A program made the position numbers and the translations under genes. This document shows, piece after piece, positions 1-18,100 of a stretch of 64,000 bases of DNA. The DNA is from Taeniopygia guttata (taxonomy: Eukaryota > Chordata > Aves > Passeriformes > Estrildidae), in assembly GCF_048771995.1 (NCBI RefSeq), contig NC_133026.1, positions 120,444,501 through 120,508,500 of the forward strand, given 5' to 3'. The notes below the pieces were generated by a model. It saw only the letters and a program-made list of their open reading frames with translations, ran no database searches and was not told the DNA's origin. Position 1 is the first letter of the stretch; each line of letters starts with the position of its first letter.

Positions 1-1152
1 GTTTGCAAAACCTTATACTTACAGGAAAAATACAACTAATGTTCAAACTGCATTTATTAGATAATTTTCTGGTATACCAATACAGTTTTACAGAGGTAAA
101 ATATAATTCTTGATTAGGGTCTCTATAATTTTACATTCTATTCCCATGTTGTCCATAATGTTTTCAAACATCACCAAACATCTTTCCCTCTGTTCTTACC
201 CTTTTTATTTTTTCTGTATAATTTTTCTACACACTGAACTGTCACTACCTTCTCCTTTATGATTCCTGGTGCTAAAATGACACAAGAGCTCAATTTCTTT
301 TGCCTGTGTCCACTGTATTTTTAGCTTTTTATCTTGTCTCCTTACACAGAAGTCAACTGTACATTGATGCTAACTCCCCTCATTCCTTGAGTGGCATGAC
401 ACTTGCAATCTGCAGTGCCAGGAGACTGCATCTCCTGAGTATGGAGGATTCCCTGCCCCTCAGAGGAATTGTGCCGACTGCTTCTCCTGCTCCTACCTGC
501 CAATTTAGGAGGGGCACTGAGTTTCAAAACTCTATGGAATTAAGATCATCGTATAAACAAGCTTGATGCACCTGCAGAAACCTTCAATTAAAGATGCAGA
601 ATCAAACCAATAGAATATTATATCAAGAATATGAAAGTAATACATTGCACACATAGCTAAAAATTAGAATAGCCTATTAAAACTAAATTCAAATGCAAGA
701 GAACTTTTAGCTGTTAAGATTTTATTGTTGATTTATTCCTTAGTGATTACATAGGTTTTTCATCAATAGTGTATTTAATTTTCATCTTAGTTCTCAATAG
801 TAACAGGAAAAATGTCATTTCCACCCCAGGACTTTCAAAGGGATGAAAAGATGGTAAGGAAAAGAAAAATCTCACTTTATTCCTAATCTGCTACAAGGGC
901 AGTTCCTGCAGGACAGGGTAATCTTATTCTCAGATGACATACGCCTCCATTTCTTGTTTAGGATTTGACAATTTTGAAGCCACTGGGTGATCTGTGGCTT
1001 TCATCTTATCCACAGGAAGACGAAACTACCAGAGTAATTTCCATCAGATGAGAAGAATCTGTCATATTATGTGGAGATCCAGTTGTAATTACTGGAGTGC
1101 AAGAAGGAGGACATGTGGTAGGGAAAGGGGTGGAATTGCCTGCTTTAGTAAT
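1..1152. other. AT-rich intergenic DNA, no gene seen
   Basis: Short frames at 300-566 and 342-527 resemble no family I know and lack convincing splice context. In other vertebrates UBE2W lies beyond this edge. I see no exon of it here. Confidence 0.5.
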
Positions 1153-1427
1153 ATGCAGAATCACAGAATGAGTCAGGTTGGACCACAGTGGGTCATCTGG
1201 TCTAACCTCCCTGCTGAAGAAAGGGCATCCCAGAGCATATTGCTTAGGATTACATCCAGGAGGTTCTTGAGTATCTCCAGTGAGGGAGACCCCACAACCT
1301 CCCTGGGCAGCCTGTTCCAATGCAGTCACTTGCACAGTAAAGAAGTTCTTCCTCATATTCAGGTGAAACTTTCTCTGCATCAATTTCTGCCCATTGCCTC
1401 TTGTCCTATTGTTTGGCACCATGTGCT
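1153..1427 (-). repeat. CR1 LINE 3' fragment
   Basis: Read on the minus strand this is CR1 3' tail sequence: the attempted consensus of head-to-tail tail blocks ends in a run resembling TTCTGTGATTCTG at 1165-1153, and the block encoding the common tail phrase about a contracted group of bases (GGCTGCCCAGGGAGGTTGTG) is clear at 1312-1293. The open frames at 994-1431 and 1006-1422 are by-products of this repeat and not genes. Confidence 0.85.
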
Positions 1428-4400
1428 GTAATTACCAATTTGTAGTAATTGTCAAGCCATCTTTTTAGGCAGCAGGAGTCCTCTAACTCTTTTAAATGCT
1501 GTAAAAAGTTATAATGACAAAAGCTGTAAAAATTTTATGAGGACAGTGTAGGACCTATGCTCAACTAAGTAGATGAATGCATTTAATAGTGTAATGTTAT
1601 GTAATTATTAAAAGAAGAAGAAGCATCTTGGGTAACCTCTACAGATGTTTGATAAATCACCACAGTTCCCTTGGGCTGAGGAGCAATTCCTCCAGCTGTG
1701 CACATCAGACTGCACACTGCCCTTACTGGACCATGCACACTGCTTACAGAGCTTGAAGAATTTCATTTCACAGGCCTCTACACCAAGATGACACTGGTCC
1801 AGCCCGTTGGTTTATTTAATGGCCCTCGGGAAAGACAAGCCTTCATATGGGATACAATTACCATGAACCAGATTACATGATACAATTACCATGGACAATG
1901 AAATAAAAACAGAATGGGTGAGCAGTTGACTATTTCAGATGAGTATTTTCAGATGTTCTCTCCTTAAGTCATAGTTGTTTTTTACAAGTCAAATATCTAT
2001 GACAACTGTGAAAGCAGCTTAAATGTTAAATACTGATATATCATTTTCATGTTTCATTTGTAGCAAACAACAAATGATTCTGCCTCAAATGGAGTGTCAC
2101 TTCTGAAAAACATTATATGTCAGCTTAGTATGGTAATGCAGGAAGCTTTTCTGTATAGAAAGAGAAAATAAATCCTTTTTGCCAAATGCATTCAAATTCT
2201 AGATATTTTTCAAGCTTGGTGATACCAATCAAAATTGACAACTTTTTAATCTGCATAACAGGCATCCTGTTGTTTTGCTAGACAGAGTAAGAAGAATTCA
2301 TCGCAACATAAGATACAGATTATGTACTATTTATAGTTTGGTGTAGTGGTGATTTGGTAGATATGTTTTTTATTAGCATAAATAGGATACCAGTAGTATT
2401 TTTTTCATTAGAAGAAAAGCCTTAGCTATGAATTCTCACCTGAAAAGGGAGTTTTCAACATAAATTAACATTAATGGAATTAACAATATTTGGTTTTTTA
2501 ACTTCAAAGGAACTTCTGGTTGAAGAAAGAAACTAACTACAAATAAATACGGCATTGCGTTAATCCACGCATGTATTCACAAAAAAACTAATTCCACAAA
2601 ATTATCCTGAAAACTAGCAACTTTAGAACTGAACTATAAATTTTAATTTCTCTAGAAGCTCCCATGTGGTTACTTTCACTGATCTAAAAGACAGTTCATA
2701 TTTCAGGGGCAATTTTAATTTAATTTTCCAATTCTACCCTCAATATGTGAGACAACAAAACATTACATGACTCACATCTTGAAAACTGACTACGAAAGTC
2801 CAAAAGGATAAAATTACTCAATTTGTCAAAAAACAATCATGATCTTGCAATTTTGATCTCCTCCCACTTAGCATGAGAAGAAAATCCTGTATTCTGTAAA
2901 CATAAAACAGTAACATGGTAATGACAGAGAAAGATTTTTTTTTTGTTTTGTTTTTTTTTTTTATCTCAGTGACCTTTCTCCATAGAAGAGAAATTGCACA
3001 ACCTACATTTCAGATGCAGCATATGCAAAGCTTTATTTCACGACACATAACACTTGTTAAAACTCAACAAAAACTCACTCTTCTCTGTGCTGCCTTAGTG
3101 ATTATACTTCAAGCTTCACAAGTGACTAATAATAAACACAGTCTAGTTTGTCCTCTTTCCTAGCTCATCCAAACATTGAGCCACACCTGCAGTTCACAGC
3201 ATTGGTTATCTTACCATAAAATTGCCATCTAATAAACTATTTTTAAAAGATTTTAAAAGTTGGATTTAAAAAGAAATCCAACTCCAGTCCAGCTCATTAT
3301 TTGTCAAAAGCCTTCAAAAGTCAAACTTTTTCTATGGGAAAAACTCCCTAAAGGCTTTTTTTCCTAAAGCTTTAGTCTGTCTTTGAAAACAAGCATCATA
3401 GTTTAATTTCCAAATCCACTCAATCTTTAATGAGTTCCTTCTATTTTTCTCTTACTTCTGCTCTTTTTGTCTTACTCAGGGGTTGAAATTAAGTTTATAC
3501 TACAGCTTCCACCCTTAGTTTTTAGGTAGGAATAGTGCTATTTCTCCTTGTGCTTTTGTTACTCCCTTAAATTACATTGAAATATTTGAGACCTGATAAA
3601 ATTAAACTAGGAAAACAAAACATGAACGGAGAAGTTAACTTTCCTACTCCATTACATTCCTTGTCCACTTCATCACATAAACCAACAGATTTAGGCAAGT
3701 TTTGGAAGCACCCTTTCAATGGGAAAAGTAAAAATAAGAAAGTAAAAAACCAAACAGTCACTGCTGCAATTTAGGCCTGTGAAAAAAAATAGACAGTAAT
3801 AAAACAGAGACAGATGCAACTGATTTTCCAAACTTCCGATCATTAATTGAGAAATGCCTTTCAGATACCGTGTTCAACATCTGTTGAATATAATGGCACA
3901 GAAAATCCTGATGGTGAATCCTTCTTTCTTCAAATTCAAAACCAAAAAGGAATTTCTTATCTTGTTGAAGGGAGTTCTGATCATTCTAGATGCACACACT
4001 ATTTCATATTGGAGACCATCAGAGACGTCTTCAGCAGCTTATACACACTCAAATGATGCAAACCCTAACGCAGCATGACTCTACTCATTGTTTACAGTTA
4101 ACAAAGAATCTGAAGTTTTTATGACTAAATCAGCAGTTCAGCTTAATATTTGAACCTCAAATATAGGGCTACCTTTCTAAGCAAAAGAAGTACCACAGGA
4201 CACTTGAAGTTTTCAATATATCCCCAGCAGGATATCCTTGAAGTATCCTTGAAAGTATCCTCTTCAAGTCTGTTCAGGAATACCATGCCTTTTTAGTACT
4301 TGGTGCTGAGAATTGTGGATGCTTGTAATTCAGAGCAGCACAAAGATATCTTAACATTTCAACTCTGTGAAACTCTTTAGAACTATGAAAAAACCCACCA

Positions 4401-6952
4401 CCTTTTATTTTATACATGCAGCTTCACAACCTACTACCCAAATACTAATTACATTAGCATTTTTATCACCCTATAGTATAGCCATGAAAATTATGATTCT
4501 GCATATGAACACTTCCTCTAAGATGCCATAAATCAACAGAAACACAGGTTTAAAAATTTTCAACTTTGAAATTTATTTAGAACTCAGGGGTTAAGCGTGG
4601 TAAGTTTCCAATTGTCTGATAATAGCATACCCATTTAACTACCAAGGAAATTGCACTAATTCCCCCTGCCCCCCTCCCCCTTAGAAATCTGGTTCATTTT
4701 AACAGCCGGTGGTTTTGCAAATAGTGAATTCTAGGACACTACTGCAATTCCTGAGTGTTCAAAGCTACTGTATAATACATTAAGCTGAAAGAAAACCAAT
4801 AAAATCGTTATTCAGAGCTAAACCAGCTATTTTACCTTACTGCTAAAGTACAGAATCTTAAAATGCAAATGTATTTTAACAAAATTAAGGAAATTGTTCT
4901 AGAATGCTTAAAAGGGGGAAGAGAAAAATGAAAAAAACCCACTGTTTTAAAAAATGACATTTTTGCCTTAGTTTAAAACAAAATAATTTTTAGCCTCAAG
5001 TCATTAGCCTCAAGACTATTAAAAATGGCCAGTGAACTTAAGACTCACTCAGACTGATATGTAGTTGCAACTAAAATATCCATGTTGGTATTCCTTGACC
5101 TTTTAGGGTATTCCTAACGGCTCTAACAAAAGCAGCATAACAGGGTATCTCTGGTTTATCATTCTAGTGCTCTTGAAAATGAGTTACTAACAGCACTGAC
5201 CAGAGTGCTTACACATGGAATTTCAGACAATCACCCTACAATGCACTTCAGCTTTACCGTGCAAAGCCAATCTAGTCACAAACATCCCCACATTAAACAC
5301 ATTAAATTGTGCCAAAGTAAGTGACGTGAACAAATGTCCGCTAATCTACCAACACACTGACAAAGTCAGCATTGTTTAAACCCAGATTAAAATTTAATTT
5401 GTCACAACTGACCTCCTCCATAGGCAGACTGCAGAGTCTAAGTTACTAGTTTTCATCCAGGAAAATCTCTTCCAAGTTGTATTTATGTTGACAAGCAGGT
5501 TTAGAGGAGAGTTTCAGCCCTCTAAATTAGGTGTGAGTTAAAACATCAAGAAAGAGGTTGGTGGGATTTTTCCATGATAGACCACAATCACTTCTTGATC
5601 AAAACAAAGCTGAAGCAGTGGCAGCTGATGGAAATGCTAATTACATTGTTCTTGCATCATTTCTCATGATCACTAGTTTTATTTTCATTTACAGATGATT
5701 TTAGCAGAAGGGCTCTTCAGGCTGCAGCTGAACAAAAAGCAATTTAAGTTATTTGTTTTCTTTACGGAAACTTGTTTTGAACAAAGAACTGATACTACAG
5801 GCAACTGCCAGCAGGATCTACCAAGAGATAACATGTTCTACTCCAGTATTATATCAGTGGCTCGCCAATCCTTTTCCCTTAAAACATTTATAAAAACACT
5901 GGAAATACCTATGAAATTTATAAAACAGCTCCTAAAACATCTGCTTAATGTCCTTTCCTTCAAATATAAAAGACCTCCATGTTTCAGGGTCTTTTGCTAT
6001 GGGTACAAGGGAGAGTCTGAGGAAGAGGTAAAAGGTAGGACAACTTCTATCTTTTCAGTTGCTATGTTACAAAATTTAAATGACAACTACTCTAGAGATT
6101 AAATAGAGACTTTACATAAACAATCAGAACAACAGAATTAAACCATAACTGAAGCCATATAAAATTCTCATCAGGTCAAGTGACAGCATATTAAGAAAAG
6201 CCATATATGTTATATAGAAGATAAAATACACAGATTTTAACAGTTATTTTGCCCCCTAAAAGTCACTGTCAGCAGGATCACTGTCTTAGTGTACAGACAA
6301 GTGACTGGAATATTTGAAATTACTAATGGGGTAAAACGAGGTTATAGAAGCAAAATGTTATCAAGTACACCTTTGCATATTTCTAAACTATGACTTAAAT
6401 TAAAAGCCCTTAAGCATTCTCCTACATACTCAACTTTCAACCTAAATGGAATATCACTGACAGTACACAAAGAGGGAACTTCTAATCTAATTAGTGTAAC
6501 TATGCTACAGGACAGCTATCTTACAAAGGAGATTAAGTTCAGATGTTTAGAAACTTTAAAAATAAGAGAAAGCTAGAAACCCTTAACAGCTACTCAAATG
6601 TAACTATAATTATCTTTCAGAGAGTATTAGACTAAACTCCAGTATTTGCTACAGCCATTGTATTAAAAGAAGGTTCTACCACACCTAAAGGATAAGGCAT
6701 AGCCATCTACTAATTGGCATATTTGTTTATTTGTCTCAGTTTGTGAAAATGTCCTTATTTGTGTAAGCAGCAAAACAAACTCCAACTGAATGATTGCTAT
6801 ATGCAAAAGAACTGAAGGCAATTGCCTCTGCAGTGAACTTTACAGTTCTCAACAGCACACACGCAACATGCTATCTGAAAAAAGTTACTAACTGAACTAC
6901 ATGTATTAAATACTGAAAAAAGTTTTACATTTTTTATTATAATTTATTTTAT
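1427..6952 (-). other. ELOC 3' UTR (upper part) and intergenic DNA
   Basis: Directly below the ELOC stop, the minus strand has several overlapping AATAAA-like signals (6955-6931) and further ones near 6730, 5680 and 4573, so the UTR may use more than one poly(A) site. Where it ends is not visible. The rest is AT-rich. The longest open frame (5695-6102, plus) has no recognisable domain and lies opposite the likely UTR. A 15-bp direct repeat occurs at 1851-1865 and 1879-1893. No UBE2W exon was recognised. Confidence 0.5.
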
Positions 6953-11265
<4,313 letters not shown>

Positions 11266-11269
<4 letters not shown>

Positions 11270-11326
11270 TCTCTTCTTACAAAAAAAATTGTTTATTTTC
11301 AACTGCAGATTTTGCAATAGGAGCGT
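11266..11326 (-). other. ELOC: ELOC exon 2: 5' UTR plus start codon
   Basis: On the minus strand a pyrimidine-rich tract ending TTTTTTTCAG (11336-11327) is followed by 61 bases and then the donor GTAAGT starting at 11265. Only the last four bases, ATGG, are coding. They complete the Asp2 codon with the AT that opens the next exon at 9827. This is a direct reading of splice signals, with phase confirmed by the protein. Confidence 0.85.
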
Positions 11327-14300
11327 CTGAAAAAAACACAAGTAGCAGTATCTTCAGTCAGCAGCACAATTTTTAAATTGTCCTTTACGTATTAGTCTTT
11401 ATGTTACAATAAACACTCTTCCAAAAAGAATATGATGACAGCATGCAGTGTTTATGACAGGATGTTTTGAAAACAGTAAACCTATGAAGTTCATCCATGG
11501 GAAATGCAAACCCTTGACCTTTGCACCTCCAGTACTATGTGGAATCTGACCTGCTGGAAGCAGCTTTGCACAAACAGACCTGAGGGTGCTGGTGGACAAG
11601 CTGAACACGAGCCAGCAGCGTGCCCTTGCAGCAAAGATGGCCAACAGCACCCTGCACTTTATTAAAGAGCATTGCCAGAAGGTTGAGGCAGGTGATCCTG
11701 CCCCTCCACTGGGCACTGCTTAGACACATCTGGAGTGCTAAGTTCCGTATGACAGACTGAAGCGAGTCCTGCAGAGGGTCACAAAGATGACCAAGGGATT
11801 GAAGCACTTGTCATACAAGACAGGCTGAGAGAACTGGGGATGTTTAGGCAGAGAAGAGAAGGCTCAGGGATCAGTCTAATCAGTATGTGCTAAACACCTG
11901 GACTTCAACCCGTCCTTCACAAAAGATTGACAGTTCCCAATATCACCGAGATAATCAAGTTCAGACATGTAATAGCGGTACAGTAAACCAGGAGCTTCCA
12001 TAGCTGGTATACTGATATCCAGCTTGCTGCATGTATTTTTCTCTATGGAAAGGAAATCAAAGATTTAGAGAAATGGAAGTACTGATTTGCAAAACAAATC
12101 TGGTATGTTCAGATACAACTCTTATTTCTTTACCCCAAGCTGCATCTCTTCTGTCTAAAAGAAAACTTGGGAAGAGAAATTCTACCCACCCATCTGATGT
12201 CCTAATTCCTATCAACAGCCACTCTGCAAACATTAACCCAGTACAAATCAATGCTACTGCTGTGTGTCCATAGATTCAGGAAAATAGCACAAGTGATTCT
12301 AGATGGTCCCCCAGGTGCCCTCAGGGTTGAGGGCAGTAAAGAGATCAGAACAGAAACCACACCCTACATTTGCTTCCTCCTATGTTTCTGGTAAATGTTT
12401 ATCAAAAAAATATAAGCAAGCTGAGGAAGCTGCACAATTTGGAAGAAGTACTACAGACACCTCTTTGCTATTGTTGATCACTTCACTTCTGCCCAGCACT
12501 TTGATGCTGGTTTATTCCATCTGTCTTTTTTCACAGCTACATATATGAAGTAGTGCAAATGTCTCCTCAGGCTTTCATAAGAAGGCACTTTGTTATTTAT
12601 ATTCACCTAATGAAACTACACACACATAACCAATAGTTTTTAGTTGTCTGCAAAGAAATGAGCAAAAGTAATTCTCCACTTACATTGTTGCTTCCTTTGA
12701 AAGTTATCCTGACTTTATAGAGCTATCTTTAAAAAATATTTTCTTTACCACTGATATAAGGAACATTTAACATGTACTCTTGCAGGTGAAAAGCTCCTGA
12801 ATATATGGCACACTTAAGAATGTTCTTTGAGAGTTAATTTCTGTATGCTATAATAGAGATTCCTTAACATGGTGTGCTATGGAATGCCTTAATCACTTTC
12901 CATATTTCTAGGAACTTATCTAAGGAAATTGTGCTGGGACACTTAGGGCCCAAAACTGACGGGATCTTTCACCCTACTTCAACAGTTTTTGTAAACGCAA
13001 ATCAGTCATTTTATTGGAGAGTGTCTGTTGCTCAGGAATTGAAAAAATACCTCACATTACTATTTCTACTTTGCAAAAGATGATCACTTGTACTACCTCT
13101 TTTTCTAGCCACAAACCATTTGCAACTTTCCAAAAGAGCAGTGAAACCACCTATGATTTATAAATAATACTACTTGAAAAAAAAAAAAAAAAGAAAACCA
13201 ACACAGAAGTGATACTACTCTTTGAAAGTGTTGGTGAAGATAAAATAAGCCTTGGTTTACAATACAAATAATGCCTGGGTTTACAATGCAAATAATATAA
13301 TACAATACTAAACACAGGAATAAAGGCTAGTTACTGGGAATGCAGATATATTAGCACCTTGCAAGGCAAAAGCATAACTTGAGGAAGCTAATACATTGAA
13401 AGATTGAAAATGAAGAACTGAAAAAGTCTACACAAAAAAAATTAGATATCACAAAAATACACAAACATAATTTTAATAAATCAAATGTGCTATCATATGA
13501 TTAGAGGGGAAAAAATACAGTAATTAACAAAGAAGAAAAAAATTATCAGGTTCAGTGGTCTGAATTCAATTGTACTAAACAGTGAAGCAGGATAAAAATG
13601 CAGTAAGCCTTTGTAGTTTTAGGGCATGCTGAACTAATCTAGTTTTTTAAAAATTAATGAGTCATTGTCCTTGGGAAAAAAGAAACTCAAACAAGATGCA
13701 ATCTGGGCTTCATATATAATCTGGGGTTAAATAAATGTGATGCGGGGTAATCTTAGAATGAGAAAGAACCTTTCTACAAGACTACAGTATGGTGCTGCAA
13801 ACATAGAAAAGAACTACCTGTTCCTCAAAAAAAAAAAAAAAAAAACTTGATTTTTTTTTAAACAATGCTGCCAGAAAAGAATAGGCAGATTTGGATGAGA
13901 CATAAGTGGAAAGCATTGCAACAAAAGTAGGACAAAAATGGAACACAGACAAGTGACCAGTCCTGAAAAACAGTGTACTAGAAGCCACATAAAATTCAGT
14001 CATAGGAAATCAAAACTCCTGCATGAAGGGACCAATACAGTTTTCTTTCATGTAGTCAGGGCATGTCATTTGGGACTACAGTCTTTCTGTCATCAACTAT
14101 AAACTGATGCAGCTCTGTGGGAGCAAAAGAAAAAAAATGGGTGAGGGACAAAGAGGCAAATGCACATTGAGGATTCCTTTTCAATAAAGATAGGGAATAT
14201 TAGCAATGTTGCACATGAGCAACAGCTTGTCTGGAATACCACACATAATTTTGAATTCCTTTTCTCAAAAAATAGAAGTTTGAATTACAAGAACTACAGA

Positions 14301-17300
14301 GGGAACCTACTGATATGACTAAAAAGTCTGTTTATAAAAGAAAAATTAATCTTCCTTATTCAGTTTAGCAAAACTGGGATGAAGAAAAATATAAACACTC
14401 ATCAAAAGGATAAACATTGGTGGGAAAACTATGCCAACAATATCTCAGTTTAAGTTCAACTAATGAAAATAGACAAGAAAAAAAAGAAAAAAAAAAAAAA
14501 GAAAAAAAAAAGAGTTAAATTTATAGTGCTATTCCAGAATCCAAGTTTGGTTCTGGATATGGAAAACTCCAAACTGTTGATTGCCAAAAGTAAAAGATGG
14601 CAGGAAAGCCAACCTGCTTTTAAGAAAAAGACATAGTATCTTCCAATATATGATGCATTTGGCATGTTAGCAAGGGACACACTGAGTTTCACTCAGTTTC
14701 CATTCTGATGCAATGATGTGTCGTTATAAAAATAAAATCATGAATACTGTTAGGAGTATAGATTAATTCCTGACAAAACAACCAACAGTAGAGAGCCCAG
14801 AAAAATCAGAGAGCCAATGCAACAAATGAGGAGAAAATAAAAACAAGAAACTCAGGAACTCTGAAAAACCTAAAAAAACCAGTAATGGTTCCTCTTCTGT
14901 TTCAAGAAGTGCTGTCTGTCATGACATTGTATGAAGATCAGAACACTTTCAAAGGCAGAAAAAAGTGCACATAGAAAATAAATCAAAAGAATATAGAAAT
15001 ACCTCTCACAAATTCTTACTTGTGCACACAGGGAGTATAGAAGGAACAAGGAGGAAAATTTTCTGTACCTTTTTTTTAATTGACAATGGCATGGCCTTAA
15101 GTTTTAAATAACAGGTCAAGGAGAATGAAGCAACCTTGTATGTTATCTTCCAAGAAACTATTTTCTCTCAGTGTATTTCCAGTGTACTGTTTATTACAAA
15201 ACATAACACTATATTTTCCTTCTGTATAATGAAAGCAGCATAAACAACAAGACTATAGAAATAAAGAGACAGATTTCTGAATGTGCCTGGAAACCACCTA
15301 TATTTTAATTACTTTTCCACATTTTATAGTTGCCCTGTTTCACTTCACCAAGACTACACCAATACAGCAGTCAGGATAAGAACAACACAAGTTTTGTTAA
15401 CGTGTACTTTTTACATATTTTTGACTTGACTATTTCAGGCTCCTGCAAAGAACCACTAATTTATGTTGAAGTACATTCACAATTCCATTTGCCCTTCAAG
15501 AAGCTTATGTGGCATTACCACAAGGTAGCTCAGCTCCTTGACTTAAATCTCAAAAAAGCACATATATTAGGTATTACTGTTCTTCTGCTTTGCCTCCTTA
15601 AAAAAAAAAAAAAAAAGCAAAAACCTGCATTTATTAAGAGAAAATTTACATAAAAGGGATATGCCACTTTTTAATCAGAAGGAGAGTACAATACAACTAA
15701 ACCCAACGTATTTGGCACAGAAACTTTCCACCCACTCTAAAAAGGACTTTCTGCTGCAGAAAACATAGAATTGCCACTAGATATTAGAGAGCTGAAAATT
15801 GACACAAGCTGCCAGAATGTTTACACCTACAAGGTAAAATACTGTGAAATATCACAAACCTCTATACCATGGCAGTTAAGCCACACAAGACAAGAGTTCT
15901 TACTTCCCTACTTCAACATCTTCTTACATCTCTAAGACGAAAACCTCATTGCTCTGTTCTCATTTGCACAAGAACACTGAATCTATGCAAACATTTCAAG
16001 CATTCAGATTCTTTGATCCTACAGGAAAATCCTTCAAAAAGGCAGCTTCTGGTTTAAGGAAATTAAAATGGCTTCCAAATCATTAGCTGCACGACATACA
16101 CACAATTTTTGTATGCTTCAGCTGCTGACATTTGCATTCTACACTATCCATTTCTGGAAAGCATGGCAAATTTGCCTTCCCCAATTCCTATGTTTTTTTA
16201 AAAGCCAAAACTGACAATTTTTTGTGGCATTTACATATCAGTAAGAGTTTATCAATTACCAAAGGCTTCTGTGTGTTACAACTGCAGCCTCCTACTGTTC
16301 AATCCTAAATACTACCCTATCCTGTATAATAACTTGTTTAAAAACATTGCTCTTCAGTTTAGCATTCACTGCTCAGCACACATCAAAAAATAATTAATGT
16401 AATAATAATTAAGGGATTGAAGCATATTTAGAAAAAACATGAGGAGAAACTGGTACAGCATGATTTCCAAATCAGCTGATTCACTACTCCAATATTCTCA
16501 GGCTCTAAAATTCAAATTTCCTGGGACACACAGGAACGTGACAGGAAGGCATACCGTATGTGAAGGCTAGTTGAGATAAACAGGAGATGGGGTAGGATAG
16601 CATGTACAGAGCACCAAAGATCTTAGTAAAGATTTCTTTTCCTGTCTAATAAAACTTCCCTTTTCAGTAATTCCCCAGAAAGCTTCAAGCAAAAAAACCT
16701 CAAAAACATGGGCAGGGGAGGTTCACTGTTTTCTTCCAAAGCATACTTCCAAGCTGTACTGTACAGCTCTTGCCATTGGGGAAAAGAAGCAAAATTTTAC
16801 AGGGCATGGATTTCTGCCCTCGTTATAGGCATTCACCAAAAACTGCTGTTATGCAAACTATCCCACAATAAAGCTAACTAAATCCTGAGCCTTTCTAGGT
16901 GCTAAAAGACTTGTCAAAATACATCAACGTTCCTTAAAATAATCTGACAACCCCATACTTACATAACTTGAGGATTTCTTGTAACATGCAAGAGAATTGT
17001 AAAAACACAGTAAAACACCTGAAGCTGAGTATCCTTGAGTGCAATACTCATTTGTCTCTCTACAACAATATTAAAACAATTAACAATACTAAAACTCTTC
17101 ACATTAAGACAATGAAAAACCATCTAAATCTGTTCCATCACCCACTCTGGTACAGAAAAAAAAAAAAGTCTCAAATGGCTTTTTTCTGACACAAGGAAAA
17201 AAAATAAATGCTGTAGTGCTAAAAGTTTCTAAAAATTATCGCAAAGCTCCCAGTGAAAACGTTAGCAAGAATTTTACTGACGTAAACATTTTACTGATAT

Positions 17301-17934
17301 AACTTAAGCTCATTAAAAGGCTGATCTCAAGGCCAAGGTGTGTGCCACCTGTGCAAAGATGTGGCCAATGTACCGATAAAAACTAATAAACACTAAGTAT
17401 CTCTTCAGTTAATTGAACATGATCTCTCCCCCAACAATTATTTTGATCCTTATTATAGTAAAACGAGAAAATTGGGAGCATGTAGGCGAGTACACAGAAA
17501 TAAGCGCACAAAGTGGTTCTTACCCTAAAGATCTCTCATGTGCCTGTTTATCTATGTTTTTCTGGTTTGCTTCCAAAAGTCATCAAAACCAAGTAAACAA
17601 ATGGCCTGTGACTACCTAGGTCTCCTCAGAATGCAAAGCTTAACTTAGAACCCACAGTACCAACCATATCTAGAAATATTTAATAAAAGTTAACTGGTGG
17701 AAGACCAAATTGGCTGTCAAAGCAAACTGCCAGCAGCACTACCACCTTTTCACACACAAATGTGAAGCCCTTATAACTTACCAATGCTCAGGTTACCTTG
17801 TATTAAAGCAGAACCTCCGAGGAACACACTGCACTCAAAGTTCATTTCTGTACCAACAAGTAGGGGTATCTCCCTTTCCTTTGCTTACATTCGCCGACCA
17901 TTACAGCCAAATCACTTAAACTAGCACTTTTCAC
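11327..17934 (-). other. ELOC: ELOC intron 1
   Basis: About 6.6 kb separate the proposed first exon from the start-codon exon. The intron holds one CR1 fragment at 11545-11900, several poly(A) runs (13171-13192, about 13828-13845, 14479-14513, 15601-15616) and a short imperfect tandem at about 13245-13295. No coding exon or RNA gene was recognised. The upstream limit depends on which first-exon donor is used. Confidence 0.55.
11545..11900 (+). repeat. CR1 LINE fragment in ELOC intron 1
   Basis: The plus-strand sequence has typical CR1 tail blocks: a stretch on the last residues of ORF2 (GTGCTGGTGGACAAGCTGAA at 11586-11605), then GCAGAGGGTCACAAAGATGA and GCAGAGAAGAGAAGGCTCAG. It lies about 220 bp upstream of ELOC exon 2 and antisense to the gene. 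It is diverged and lacks the terminal tail repeats. Confidence 0.8.
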
Positions 17935-18100
17935 CTTGGCAAAACAAGCCCTGGGGGCGCGTCCTGAATTCTTTCGGCCTGAACTTTTCCCCTCTCTCTA
18001 CAGCCCGGCGTAGGAAAAGGGCGCCCGTCACTTTCGGCAGGAGTTTGGGAGCGATGCTCAAACCCAACACTGCTCCCAGAGCCCCTTTTCCGGCGGCACC
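17935..18100 (-). other. ELOC: Probable untranslated first exon of ELOC
   Basis: The left edge of the GC-rich island carries two possible minus-strand donors: GTGAAA just below 17935 (exon end CCAAG) and GTAAGC near 17888. Either could join the exon at 11326. The upstream limit (transcription start) cannot be set from sequence; 18100 is a placeholder. The placement rests on the island and on gene order, so the exact ends are inference. Confidence 0.4.

Noticed and set aside
994-1431. Plus and minus frames of 138-145 residues
   Set aside because: They are translations of a CR1 3' tail, which is non-coding.
5695-6102. A 135-residue plus-strand frame starting just after an AG
   Set aside because: No recognisable domain, biased AT-rich composition, and it lies antisense to the probable ELOC 3' UTR.
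1-6900. Exons of UBE2W, expected on the left by synteny
   Set aside because: No E2 catalytic-core sequence was recognised in any frame.
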